Source: Acinetobacter portensis
GTDB lineage: Bacteria > Pseudomonadota > Gammaproteobacteria > Pseudomonadales > Moraxellaceae
Direction of reading: 5' to 3'
DNA length: 64,000 bases
Assembly (NCBI RefSeq): GCF_023158935.1
Contig: NZ_CP096120.1
Span: 1,550,001-1,614,000, forward strand
Shown piece after piece: positions 1-7,715 of the stretch. The position numbers and the translations under genes were made by a program. Under the pieces are notes generated by a model, which was not told the origin of the DNA, searched no databases, and saw only the letters and a list, made by a program, of their open reading frames with translations. Positions within the stretch are counted from its first letter, which is position 1, and the number at the start of each line of letters is the position of its first letter.

Positions 1-24
1 TTTTTTGATCATTAAACTATATTT

Positions 25-62
25 ATAAAAAAATCCGTACTTTTTTTCAAAAATACGGAATT
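25..62 (-). terminator. Intrinsic terminator of the GST gene
   Basis: Read on the minus strand, CCGTA pairs with TACGG around an A/T loop and is followed by a run of seven T. It lies 40 bases beyond the GST stop codon. Confidence 0.6.
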
Positions 63-103
63 ATTCTAAGAATGAATTATGAAAATTTGAAGACTTTAAA
101 AAT

Positions 104-868
104 TTAAACGCCTCGCCAATCTACTCGAGCGTTACGTTCAGTTTGATAAATTCGAAGCACATATTGCCCCAAGGGCATATCCGTTAAAATTGCTTTAAAT
201 TTTCTAAACTCTTCAGATGATATTTCACCATATTCTTTTTCCCAAGGCGTCGCTTCAATTTCTAAAATTGGTGCAAGCATTGAACAAACAGCAATATCGG
301 CTAAACCCAATCGATCTCCGACAAAATAGCGCCCTTGTTGATCAATTAGTTTTTGATTTAAGGTATTTACCAAATCATCCATTTTAAGTTTTGAAGCTTG
401 TATTTCTGCTTCATCTAACTTTAAACCTTTAGAAACTAAGCTTTTCATAATGGGTTTTGAATATTTTTCAAATTGACGTAAATAGCCTTTTTCACCAATT
501 AAAAGATCCAAAGATTCTTCATCTTTTGATAATGCATGTGCCATTGTCCAACGGCGGACATGACGTCCTAATTCATTTGCCAAATCATTAATTTCTAAAG
601 CTTCGGTTCGTTGTAATTTTTCTGCACGTAATAATGTTCTTTCTGGGTATATCTCATCTAAATACAAAGCAATTTCTGTACTGTCTGCAATCCATCTTTC
701 CTGATCATGCAAAATAGGCAGTTTATATTGCCCTGTTTTTAATTTGGCAAATGCACGATGCACAATTGGGACTAAATTATGCGCCACATATTCCAGTTCT
801 TTATGATCAAGCATCCAACGTGCTTTTTCACAAAAATGTGATAAAGGAAACTGGTACAAAGTTCGCAT
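104..868 (-). CDS. Glutathione S-transferase family protein
   Basis: The 254-residue soluble protein starts with a thioredoxin-like GST N-domain. LYQFPLSHFCEKARW has the Ser/Cys-rich first turn used for glutathione contact, and KLPILHD has the cis-Pro before strand beta-3. IADSTEIALYLDE matches the gamma-glutamyl binding E-S/T-x-I motif. An all-helical C-domain follows, with a conserved-looking GDRLGLADIAV N-capping box near residue 190. The start at 868 has a good GGAG site 7 bases upstream. The exact substrate cannot be told. It stands alone, convergent with nothing, and ends at its own terminator. Confidence 0.85.
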   Translation of the reverse strand: MRTLYQFPLSHFCEKARWMLDHKELEYVAHNLVPIVHRAFAKLKTGQYKLPILHDQERWIADSTEIALYLDEIYPERTLLRAEKLQRTEALEINDLANELGRHVRRWTMAHALSKDEESLDLLIGEKGYLRQFEKYSKPIMKSLVSKGLKLDEAEIQASKLKMDDLVNTLNQKLIDQQGRYFVGDRLGLADIAVCSMLAPILEIEATPWEKEYGEISSEEFRKFKAILTDMPLGQYVLRIYQTERNARVDWRGV

Positions 869-1097
869 AAATTCTCCGTAATCATAAAATACAACTTGTT
901 CTTATGTTCACTACTTTAGACATAGCCTTTATAAAATACAATGTCCAAATAATTTGTATTGGCGATTACCACTTCATCAAACCTCAATTTATATAAATTA
1001 AAAATATGAACTCATTTGAAGGTAAATCATTTTCTTGCTTTTAGATAAACGGAAAATATAAAAGTCTTTATTCATCACACTTTGCAAAAAAGCGACC

Positions 1098-1123
1098 AGC
1101 CATGACCTGACTTTGTCATGGCT
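1098..1123 (+). promoter_or_regulatory. Hairpin in the ychF leader
   Basis: AGCCATGAC and GTCATGGCT form a perfect 9-bp stem with an 8-base loop, about 50 bases upstream of the ychF start. No long U-run follows, so it could be a leader structure or a weak attenuator. The rest of the 293-base gap between GST and ychF (869-1161) shows nothing else I can name. Confidence 0.4.
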
Positions 1124-1173
1124 TTCATGTAAAATCATTCACAATTTTTATATAACACTTTGTGAGTCATTTC

Positions 1174-2265
1174 ATGGGTTTTAATTGCGGTATTGTCGGC
1201 TTGCCGAACGTTGGTAAATCTACTCTTTTCAATGCATTGACTAAAGCTGCTATTGCTGCAGAAAACTTCCCATTCTGTACTATTGAACCAAACACAGGTA
1301 TTGTTCCTGTTCCAGATCCACGTTTAGACAAACTTTCTGCAATTGTAAATCCACAACGCGTACTTCCAACAACAATGGAATTTGTGGATATCGCAGGTTT
1401 AGTTGCTGGTGCATCTAAAGGCGAAGGCTTGGGTAACCAATTCCTTGCTAACATTCGTGAAACAGATGCAATTGCACACGTAGTTCGTTGTTTTGAAGAC
1501 GAAAACGTAATTCACGTAAATGGTAAAATTGACCCGTTAGATGATATCGCAACTATTAACACTGAACTTGCACTTGCAGACTTAGAAACAGTAACTAAAG
1601 CAGTCACTCGTTTAGCTAAATCTGCAAAAAGTGGCGACAAAGAAGCTGTTGCAACCAAAGCCGTTTTAGACAAAATTCTTCCATTATTAGATGAAGGCAA
1701 ACCTGCTCGTGCAGCTGACCTTGATGATGACGAACGTAAACTTGTACGTGGTTTTGGTTTAATGACTTTGAAACCAACAATGTACATTGCTAACGTTGCT
1801 GAAGATGGTTTCGAAAACAACCCTCATTTAGAAGCTGTTAAAAAATTAGCTGCTGAAGAAAATGCGATTGTTGTTCCACTTTGCAACCAAATTGAAGCAG
1901 AAATTTCTCTACTTGAAGATGAAGATCGTGCTGAATTTTTAGAAGCAATGGGCATGGAAGAACCTGGTCTTAACGTAGTTATTCGTGCGGGTTATTCACT
2001 TTTAGGTCTGCAAACTTACTTCACAGCAGGCGTACAAGAAGTTCGCGCTTGGACTGTTAAAGTAGGTGCTACAGCACCTCAAGCAGCTGGTGTAATTCAC
2101 ACAGATTTCGAAAAAGGCTTTATTCGTGCTGAATGTATTGCTTACGATGATTTCGTTCAATACAACGGTGAAGCTGGCGCGAAAGAAGCTGGTAAATGGC
2201 GCTTAGAAGGTAAAACTTACATCGTTCAAGATGGTGACGTTTTACACTTCCGTTTCAATGTATAA
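1174..2265 (+). CDS. ychF: Redox-regulated ATPase YchF (Obg/TRAFAC family)
   Basis: YchF is a ribosome-associated P-loop NTPase that prefers ATP. G1 is GLPNVGKST at the N-terminus and G3 is [14 protein letters not shown]. The G4 position reads NVAED rather than NKxD, the change that gives YchF its ATP preference. The C-terminus is a TGS domain ([15 protein letters not shown] to the end). The open frame reaches back to a GTG at 1162, but ATG at 1174 gives MGFNCGIVG, matching the known family start, and 363 residues, the same as E. coli YchF. A strong terminator follows. Confidence 0.97.
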   Translation: MGFNCGIVGLPNVGKSTLFNALTKAAIAAENFPFCTIEPNTGIVPVPDPRLDKLSAIVNPQRVLPTTMEFVDIAGLVAGASKGEGLGNQFLANIRETDAIAHVVRCFEDENVIHVNGKIDPLDDIATINTELALADLETVTKAVTRLAKSAKSGDKEAVATKAVLDKILPLLDEGKPARAADLDDDERKLVRGFGLMTLKPTMYIANVAEDGFENNPHLEAVKKLAAEENAIVVPLCNQIEAEISLLEDEDRAEFLEAMGMEEPGLNVVIRAGYSLLGLQTYFTAGVQEVRAWTVKVGATAPQAAGVIHTDFEKGFIRAECIAYDDFVQYNGEAGAKEAGKWRLEGKTYIVQDGDVLHFRFNV

Positions 2266-2278
2266 ATTATATTGAACA

Positions 2279-2304
2279 AAAAGCCCCGACTCGGGGCTTT
2301 TTAT
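2279..2304 (+). terminator. ychF terminator
   Basis: AAGCCCCG pairs with CGGGGCTT around a 3-base loop, followed by TTTTTATT. Confidence 0.85.
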
Positions 2305-2357
2305 TATCTAAAACTTATTACCTATGCCAAATAGCCAAATAAAAATAAATCTCAAAC

Positions 2358-2376
2358 AATAATAATTATCATTAGT
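2358..2376 (+). promoter_or_regulatory. Putative Fur box upstream of the Mn-type sod
   Basis: Hand alignment to the 19-bp Fur consensus (GATAATGATAATCATTATC) gives 14 of 19 identities, including the contiguous ATCATTA. It lies about 70 bases upstream of the sod start. Fur repression of Mn-SOD is well known in gamma-proteobacteria. Binding here is inferred, and AT-rich background inflates the score. Confidence 0.45.
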
Positions 2377-2446
2377 GTTTACACAGCAATAAGATTCCCC
2401 TAAACTCATTCCAACTAAAATACCAAACTATAAATAGGATGAATCC

Positions 2447-3070
2447 ATGGCTTATTCTCTACCCGCTTTGCCTTATGCATATAACGCACTTGAACCAAAT
2501 TTAGATACTAAGACAATGGAAATTCATCACACAAAACATCATCAAACTTATATCAACAATATAAATGCAGCAATTGAAGGCACTGAGTGGGAAAAGCTTT
2601 CTGTTGAAGAGTTGGTTTCAAAAGTAAATGAAGTTACTGCTGAGTTAAAAAATACTGTTATTAATAATGCGGGCGGTCATGCCAACCACTCTCTATTTTG
2701 GACAGTTATGAGCTCAGATGGTGGTGGTCATCCTTTTGGACAAGTGTCACTTGCAATTGAACAAGAACTTGGTGGCTTTGAAAATTTTAAAGATGCTTTT
2801 ACAAAAGCTGCAATCAGCCGTTTTGGCAGTGGTTGGGCTTGGCTAAGCGTAACACCTGAAAAGAAACTAATTGTAGAAAGCAGTGCCAATCAAGACTCGC
2901 CTCTCATGCATGGCAATACTCCTATTTTAGGCTTAGACGTTTGGGAACATGCCTATTACTTGCAATATCAAAACCGCAGACCTGAATATATTGCAGCTTT
3001 TTATAACGTTGTGAATTGGCAAGAAGTGAACCGTCGCTATTTAGCAGCAATGCAATCAAATCAACAATGA
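2447..3070 (+). CDS. sodA: Superoxide dismutase, Mn-type
   Basis: This enzyme dismutates superoxide to peroxide and oxygen and is cytoplasmic because no signal peptide is seen. Metal ligands are visible as HxxxHH near residue 27 (MEIHHTKHH), NHSLFW near 82, and DVWEHAYY near 168. GGHANH and NQDSP carry the Gly/Gln pair that marks Mn enzymes; Fe enzymes have Gln in the first motif. The length of 207 residues is normal. A Fur-like box lies upstream, which fits a Mn-SOD induced by iron shortage. The stop codon overlaps the start of a possible 32-codon ORF. Confidence 0.93.
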   Translation: MAYSLPALPYAYNALEPNLDTKTMEIHHTKHHQTYINNINAAIEGTEWEKLSVEELVSKVNEVTAELKNTVINNAGGHANHSLFWTVMSSDGGGHPFGQVSLAIEQELGGFENFKDAFTKAAISRFGSGWAWLSVTPEKKLIVESSANQDSPLMHGNTPILGLDVWEHAYYLQYQNRRPEYIAAFYNVVNWQEVNRRYLAAMQSNQQ

Positions 3071-3165
3071 CAAATACGCTTATGCCGCCCTTAAAAGTCA
3101 TTCGATTTTATATAGGAATATTCATTTTATTATTTGGATCTTTTCTACTTTTAAAATCTATTTGA
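3067..3165 (+). CDS. Possible 32-residue single-span membrane peptide, coupled to sodA
   Basis: The ATG overlaps the sodA stop as ATGA, the usual arrangement for translational coupling. The frame encodes 32 residues: a short N-terminal part with Lys and Arg, then about 19 strongly hydrophobic residues ([15 protein letters not shown]) ending in KSI. This is the layout of a small N-in membrane protein. A terminator follows 32 bases later, so sodA and this frame share a transcript. I do not recognise a family. Expression is unproven, since a short AT-rich frame can be hydrophobic by chance. Confidence 0.4.
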   Translation: MTNTLMPPLKVIRFYIGIFILLFGSFLLLKSI

Positions 3166-3196
3166 GACATCTTGCAACATCTTTCATATTCAAAAT

Positions 3197-3220
3197 AAAA
3201 GCTCCAAATTTGGAGCTTTT
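3197..3220. terminator. Bidirectional terminator between sodA and the DUF962 gene
   Basis: A perfect palindrome reads AAAAGCTCCAAA then TTTGGAGCTTTT. It serves the + transcript, and by symmetry the minus transcript that ends at 3254. Confidence 0.75.
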
Positions 3221-3253
3221 ATTTCTATAAAAGATATTCATAAATACAGAATA

Positions 3254-3796
3254 TTAATCTGCATTTACAACTTTAATAGATTTTTGATCCATCTCTGAAC
3301 GCAACCTTTTAGCCTCTGCTAACATTCTTTCTTCAAGTGATTTTCTTAAACCAATTAAGAAAACCAATTCAGCCAATACGAACAATGGCCCTACTGCTAA
3401 ACCTACAATATCATCCATAAATGCGGGTTTTTTCTTTTCATAAAAATGACCAATGAACTGAAAAACCCACCCTATTACAAAAGTTGCAATGCTAAATGTA
3501 AACCAATGCATCATAGACATTTCTGTAATAATTAATGCATATGGGTAAGCAATTGCAAAAATTGCTGCCATCACCACACCAAATATCACATCCAAACTTA
3601 AGTAATAAATCACGCTAACAACAATAATTAGTAATGCCAATGTAACTGGAAAACCTGCCACAACAAATCCTGCTTTTGCAGTTAAACAAATAATTGCAAA
3701 CACAATAAGTGGGATGCCAATAAAATGCGTCAATATATTTTTACGATCTAAATGATAAGCTGCATATTGGCTTAATAATTTTTCTAATTTAGTCAT
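3254..3796 (-). CDS. DUF962 / Mpo1-like membrane protein
   Basis: A 180-residue integral membrane protein of the DUF962 (YGL010w/Mpo1) family. Yeast Mpo1 is an iron-dependent dioxygenase that shortens 2-hydroxy fatty acids; the bacterial role is not established. Near the N-terminus is YHLDRKNILTHFIGIP, which matches the conserved N-x-x-T-H-x-I-G-x-P signature. Four to five hydrophobic segments follow, then a second histidine motif GHFYEKKKPA. The open frame extends upstream to 3850, but ATG 3796 is preceded by a good AAGGAG, so I use it. It is transcribed away from the Crp/Fnr gene with about 100 bases between. Confidence 0.8.
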   Translation of the reverse strand: MTKLEKLLSQYAAYHLDRKNILTHFIGIPLIVFAIICLTAKAGFVVAGFPVTLALLIIVVSVIYYLSLDVIFGVVMAAIFAIAYPYALIITEMSMMHWFTFSIATFVIGWVFQFIGHFYEKKKPAFMDDIVGLAVGPLFVLAELVFLIGLRKSLEERMLAEAKRLRSEMDQKSIKVVNAD

Positions 3797-3852
3797 AGCA
3801 ATCTCCTTGCTTATATTCTTCTTACAATATATAAGATAATAAACAAGCAAGT

Positions 3853-3868
3853 TGTCGGTTACCCGACA
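3853..3868. promoter_or_regulatory. Palindrome between divergent DUF962 and Crp/Fnr genes
   Basis: TGTCGG and CCGACA flank a TTAC centre, giving a perfect 6-bp dyad in an otherwise AT-rich gap. It sits 28 bases before the regulator start and 57 before the DUF962 start. It could be the operator of the Crp/Fnr-type regulator, although it does not match the CRP or FNR consensus. Confidence 0.35.
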
Positions 3869-3896
3869 TTTAAAATTATAAGAAAAAGGACGTTTT

Positions 3897-4595
3897 ATGT
3901 TAGATGCACTCTATGTAAAACAATTAGAAAATAACGTATGGTTTTCTGAACTTCCCTCTATTTTTCAAAACTTTATTTTAGATAAAGCCCAACTTTTACA
4001 TATTAAAAAAGATCAAAATATTTTTCTTTCAGGCGATACATTTAATGGTATTTATGCGGTTTTAGAAGGAACAATTAGATTAGGCTATATTAATATTCAG
4101 GGAAAAGAAGCTGTTGCAGCAATTGTTGAACCTATTATGTGGTTTGGCGAAATTTCATTGGTCGATCAACAACCTCGTTCACATGATGCTATTGCAGTAA
4201 GAAGTGCAATTATTTTACATATTCATGCACAAGATTTAATTCAGCTTTTAGAACAACATTCACAGTTTTGGTTTTATATTGCAAAACTTACAACTCAGAA
4301 ATTACGTTTCGCATTTTTAGAACTCATTTCTATTCAAACGCAAACGATTTATCAACGACTTGCGCAGCGCTTAATCACCATTCTTGGTGGATATGGAAAT
4401 TTACTACATATTGAAAATAACATCATTCATTTATCTCAAGAACAACTTGCACAAATGCTTGTATGCTCCAGACAAACCATTAATCAAGAGTTACACAACT
4501 TAGAAAAAGAAGGCATTATTCAAGTTTCATTTAAGAAAATAGAAGTAATTGATTATCAAAAACTTCAAAATATTGCTTACAACCTAAATGATTAA
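3897..4595 (+). CDS. Crp/Fnr family transcriptional regulator
   Basis: The 232-residue protein has an N-terminal cyclic-nucleotide-binding-like beta barrel (about residues 15-130: FLSGDTFNGIYAVLEGTI and WFGEISLVDQQPRSHDA). A dimer helix and a C-terminal winged HTH follow, with recognition helix region LSQEQLAQMLVCSRQTINQEL. There is no FNR-type N-terminal cysteine cluster, so it is probably not an oxygen sensor of that class. The GEISLVD and R-S positions resemble the phosphate-binding cassette of CRP proteins, but ligand binding cannot be judged. A 16-base dyad upstream may be its operator. RBS is AAAAGGA. Confidence 0.88.
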   Translation: MLDALYVKQLENNVWFSELPSIFQNFILDKAQLLHIKKDQNIFLSGDTFNGIYAVLEGTIRLGYINIQGKEAVAAIVEPIMWFGEISLVDQQPRSHDAIAVRSAIILHIHAQDLIQLLEQHSQFWFYIAKLTTQKLRFAFLELISIQTQTIYQRLAQRLITILGGYGNLLHIENNIIHLSQEQLAQMLVCSRQTINQELHNLEKEGIIQVSFKKIEVIDYQKLQNIAYNLND

Positions 4596-4597
4596 GA

Positions 4598-4624
4598 AGC
4601 AGAACCTTATGTTCTGCTTTTTTT
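4598..4624 (+). terminator. Terminator of the Crp/Fnr gene
   Basis: AGCAGAAC pairs with GTTCTGCT around a 5-base loop, followed by six T. Confidence 0.8.
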
Positions 4625-4639
4625 GAAGTTACTTAGAAA

Positions 4640-5128
4640 TTAAACACCAATTTTTTTCGGGTCTGTATTACCTAGTTCAGGATTATCAATTGCACCCTTA
4701 CACTGTGCTTTATCTCGTTCATAATCTGCTTTTTTCTGAGCAACATCACTTGATTGATCAATCGTTTCACGTGCCCAAATTTCTAAACTAGTCAATGCTT
4801 TACGACATAAAGCATATTTACCTTCAGTCACAGAATCTGTCATTTTTACATTAATGCGCCAATCTGTACTTAATTTACGTGCAGGTTTACGTACTTGTTC
4901 TTCTAATTGATCAACCTTATTTGCATAAATAAGTGGATCAACTTGATTTATAAATTCCCACGCAGCATGTGCATAAGTGGTTGCATCATTGGTTAACTTA
5001 GGTGCAGCCTTAATTTCAACTGTTTGATCTTTCGATTCATTATTGCCACACGCTTGTAATAAGAACCCACTGCTCAACAAAGAAACTATTAATAAAGAAC
5101 GAACATTAAACTTCAACATTTTACGCAT
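4640..5128 (-). CDS. Hypothetical lipoprotein
   Basis: The N-terminus has basic residues, a hydrophobic stretch and a lipobox ending LLQAC, so it is a predicted lipoprotein of about 162 residues. The mature part is hydrophilic, with two further Cys residues in the C-terminal half (ALCRKAL and AQCKGA). No family is recognised. The start is uncertain: ATG 5128 is used, ATG 5119 is also reasonable, and a TTG at 5137 is less likely. It is convergent with the Crp/Fnr gene and divergent from azlC. Confidence 0.7.
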   Translation of the reverse strand: MRKMLKFNVRSLLIVSLLSSGFLLQACGNNESKDQTVEIKAAPKLTNDATTYAHAAWEFINQVDPLIYANKVDQLEEQVRKPARKLSTDWRINVKMTDSVTEGKYALCRKALTSLEIWARETIDQSSDVAQKKADYERDKAQCKGAIDNPELGNTDPKKIGV

Positions 5129-5221
5129 GCTACCCAAAACAATCAGGCACTATGCTAGTAAATTCGGCTAGAATACTCAATCTACATTTATTTATTTGTT
5201 TAATACTTTGTAAGGTGTAAT

Positions 5222-5980
5222 GTGTCTTTGGGAAAAACAACAATTTTAAAACCCGCAGGATTTTGGCAAGGTGCTAAAGATAGCCAAGCCATTATTTTTA
5301 CCTATCTTCCTGTTTCATTTGCATTTGGTGTTTCTGCTACGCAATTTGGCTTTACCGCGTGGGAAGCACTATTTCTGTCATGCTCTATGTATGCAGGTGC
5401 AAGTCAGTTTTTAGTTGTCGCACTTTTAGGAAGCGGAACATCTATTTGGATGACTGCCCTGACCGTTATTGCCTTAGATATTCGCCATCTTTTATATGGC
5501 CCAGCCTTACAAAACTTAATTCAAGATAAACTCAATTTAAAGAAAACAGCCATTTGGTCTTGGGGTTTAACAGACGAAGTTTTTGCTTCAGGTATGATTA
5601 AACTATCACAGCGTCGTCAAGAATGGTCTGAATCTTGGATGTTGGGTTTAAGTTTATTTAGTTGGATGTCTTGGGCTTTAGGTTCTTTTTTAGGTGGTTT
5701 ATTTGCAGATCAAGTCAGTAACTTACCGCAATTTTTACAAGCCGCTTTAGATTTCTTACTACCTGCACTATTCCTTAGTTTCTTATTGGCAGCTTTTGAG
5801 CGTAAACATACATTTGTGGTTGCAATCACCATTATTGTTTCTGCAATTTCGTGTTATTTCATCGACCTTTCAGCAGCAATTTTTATTGGTATTACATCAG
5901 GTATTTTAGCTGGTTTATTTAAACACTATATTTTAAAGCAACCCGATGCAGCACTTGTAGGAGATCATCATGAGTCTTGA
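5222..5980 (+). CDS. azlC: AzlC family branched-chain amino acid exporter subunit
   Basis: The 252-residue membrane protein carries the family signature region FAFGVSATQFGF and SMYAGASQFL near residues 35-65, followed by DIRHLLYGP near 95. AzlC and the small AzlD together export branched-chain amino acids and analogues in characterised bacteria. The start is GTG, preceded by AAGGTG; the nearby ATG at 5220 is in another frame. The last 11 bases overlap azlD, so the two are co-translated. Confidence 0.88.
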   Translation: MSLGKTTILKPAGFWQGAKDSQAIIFTYLPVSFAFGVSATQFGFTAWEALFLSCSMYAGASQFLVVALLGSGTSIWMTALTVIALDIRHLLYGPALQNLIQDKLNLKKTAIWSWGLTDEVFASGMIKLSQRRQEWSESWMLGLSLFSWMSWALGSFLGGLFADQVSNLPQFLQAALDFLLPALFLSFLLAAFERKHTFVVAITIIVSAISCYFIDLSAAIFIGITSGILAGLFKHYILKQPDAALVGDHHES

Positions 5981-6317
5981 GATTATTCTTGTTGGTATTC
6001 TTGTTGGTATTGCGAACTTTATTTCTCGTTTTGGACCATTTTACGTTATTCAAAAACGCCAAGAAGGCTCACAAAAACGTGGTTCACTTTGGATTAAAAT
6101 TGCCTTAGGTAGTATTGGTATTGCTGCTATTAGCTCAATGCTTGTGGTTGCAACATTGCCACCACTATTAGAAACCCCAAACAAAAGCTTTGCAATGCTT
6201 GTGGGCTTTACCGTACTTACAGGCTTATATTTCAAATTTAAGCAAATTGTACCCGCAACGCTAACGGCTGCCTTAGCATATGGCTTGGTTTATACATATT
6301 ATCCAATGCCTTTTTAA
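5970..6317 (+). CDS. azlD: AzlD family small transporter subunit
   Basis: The 115-residue protein has four predicted hydrophobic segments and is the usual partner of AzlC. NFISRFGPF near residue 17 and the C-terminal alternation of hydrophobic helices fit the family. It starts inside the 3' end of azlC with a TAGGAGA site, giving a fixed stoichiometry by coupling. Substrate specificity within the branched-chain group is inferred only. Confidence 0.85.
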   Translation: MSLEIILVGILVGIANFISRFGPFYVIQKRQEGSQKRGSLWIKIALGSIGIAAISSMLVVATLPPLLETPNKSFAMLVGFTVLTGLYFKFKQIVPATLTAALAYGLVYTYYPMPF

Positions 6318-6352
6318 ATGCTTCTGAATTAAAAAAATCATATATTTTAAAG

Positions 6353-6400
6353 ATGATATTGTTTAATAAACTTATAAAAAAAATTGTTAGACAATATCAT
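6353..6400. promoter_or_regulatory. Inverted repeat upstream of purT
   Basis: ATGATATTGT and ACAATATCAT are perfect 10-bp arms separated by 28 bases, and the right arm is followed by TATTTTAT. It is either a weak azlD terminator or an operator for purT. Confidence 0.35.
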
Positions 6401-6481
6401 TATTTTATGTGAATCCGCGCTTAATACTTGTTCTAGTTCTGCTATGCTAAAAGTCCATAAAATCAAGCATGGATGATTTAC

Positions 6482-7687
6482 ATGAGCGTGACTATTGGTA
6501 CCCCACTTCAATCTTCTGCTGTTAAAGTTTTACTTTTAGGTTCTGGTGAACTGGGTAAAGAAGTGGTGATTTCACTACAACGATTAGGCGTAGAAGTACA
6601 TGCAGCAGACCGCTATGACAATGCACCTGCAATGCAAGTCGCACATCATGCTTATACAATTAATATGGCAGATGCCGAAGAATTAAAAAAACTCATCCAG
6701 CAAGTAAAACCCCATTTAATTATTCCTGAAATTGAAGCAATTGCGACGGAAGTTCTTGTTGAAGTAGAAGAACAAAATATTGCAACAGTCATCCCTTCTG
6801 CTAAAGCTGTAAACCTCACAATGAACCGTGAAGGAATTCGTCGCCTTGCGGCAGAAGAACTTGGCTTACCTACTTCAGCTTACCGTTTTGCCAACACCTT
6901 AGAATCTTTCCGTGCTGCATGTGATGACATTGGTTATCCAAATTTTGTTAAGCCTGTAATGTCATCTTCAGGTAAAGGACAATCTCGCGTAAAAAGCTTT
7001 AGTGAAGTCGATGCTGCTTGGGAATATGCGCAAACAGGCGGTCGAGTGAATCAAGGTACGATTATTGTTGAATCACAAATTGATTTCGATTTTGAAATTA
7101 CTTTATTAACAGTACGCTCTAAAAATCCAGAAACAGGTGTAATTGAGACTTCTTTCTGCGACCCAATTGGACATCTTCAAGATTCAGGCGATTATGTAGA
7201 AAGCTGGCAGCCTCAAGCCATGACGCCTGCCGCTTTAGAAGAAGCAAAACGCATTGCACATAAAGTGACTGCAGCCCTTGGTGGATGCGGGATTTTTGGC
7301 GTTGAGCTGTTTGTAAAAGCAGAAAAAGTATGGTTTAGTGAAGTATCTCCTCGCCCGCATGATACAGGCTTAGTTACGCTTGCTTCACAATTCCAAAGCG
7401 AATTTGAATTACATGCTCGTGCCATTTTAGGTTTACCTGTAAATACTGCTCGACATAGTGCCGCAGCAAGTGCTGTAATTTATGCAGGTGTTGATGACCA
7501 CAATTTGTCTTTTTCTGGCTTAAATCTTGCTTTATCAAATCCTAATACAGACTTAAGATTATTTGGTAAACCAGAAGGCTTTAAACGTCGTCGTATGGGT
7601 GTTGCAACAGCTCGTGCAGAATCTACAGATCAAGCACGTGAACTTGCAAAAACCACAGCAAGTTTAGTCACTGTAAACAAAAATTAA
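6482..7687 (+). CDS. purT: Formate-dependent phosphoribosylglycinamide formyltransferase (GAR transformylase 2)
   Basis: PurT makes formyl-GAR from GAR, formate and ATP in purine synthesis, independent of folate. The protein begins with an ATP-grasp pre-fold ([13 protein letters not shown]). The ATP-grasp core has [14 protein letters not shown] near residue 150 as the ATP loop and [19 protein letters not shown] near 265-285 as the metal-binding end. Length is 401 residues from ATG 6482. An in-frame ATG at 6473 adds three residues and lacks a better ribosome site. glnD follows 28 bases later. Confidence 0.96.
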   Translation: MSVTIGTPLQSSAVKVLLLGSGELGKEVVISLQRLGVEVHAADRYDNAPAMQVAHHAYTINMADAEELKKLIQQVKPHLIIPEIEAIATEVLVEVEEQNIATVIPSAKAVNLTMNREGIRRLAAEELGLPTSAYRFANTLESFRAACDDIGYPNFVKPVMSSSGKGQSRVKSFSEVDAAWEYAQTGGRVNQGTIIVESQIDFDFEITLLTVRSKNPETGVIETSFCDPIGHLQDSGDYVESWQPQAMTPAALEEAKRIAHKVTAALGGCGIFGVELFVKAEKVWFSEVSPRPHDTGLVTLASQFQSEFELHARAILGLPVNTARHSAAASAVIYAGVDDHNLSFSGLNLALSNPNTDLRLFGKPEGFKRRRMGVATARAESTDQARELAKTTASLVTVNKN

Positions 7688-7715
7688 GTTAGAGATACAA
7701 CAACGGATACTGTTC

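Noticed and set aside
1162..1173. GTG start for ychF adding four residues
   Set aside because: The family begins MGF(N/K)CGIVG; the ATG at 1174 gives exactly that.
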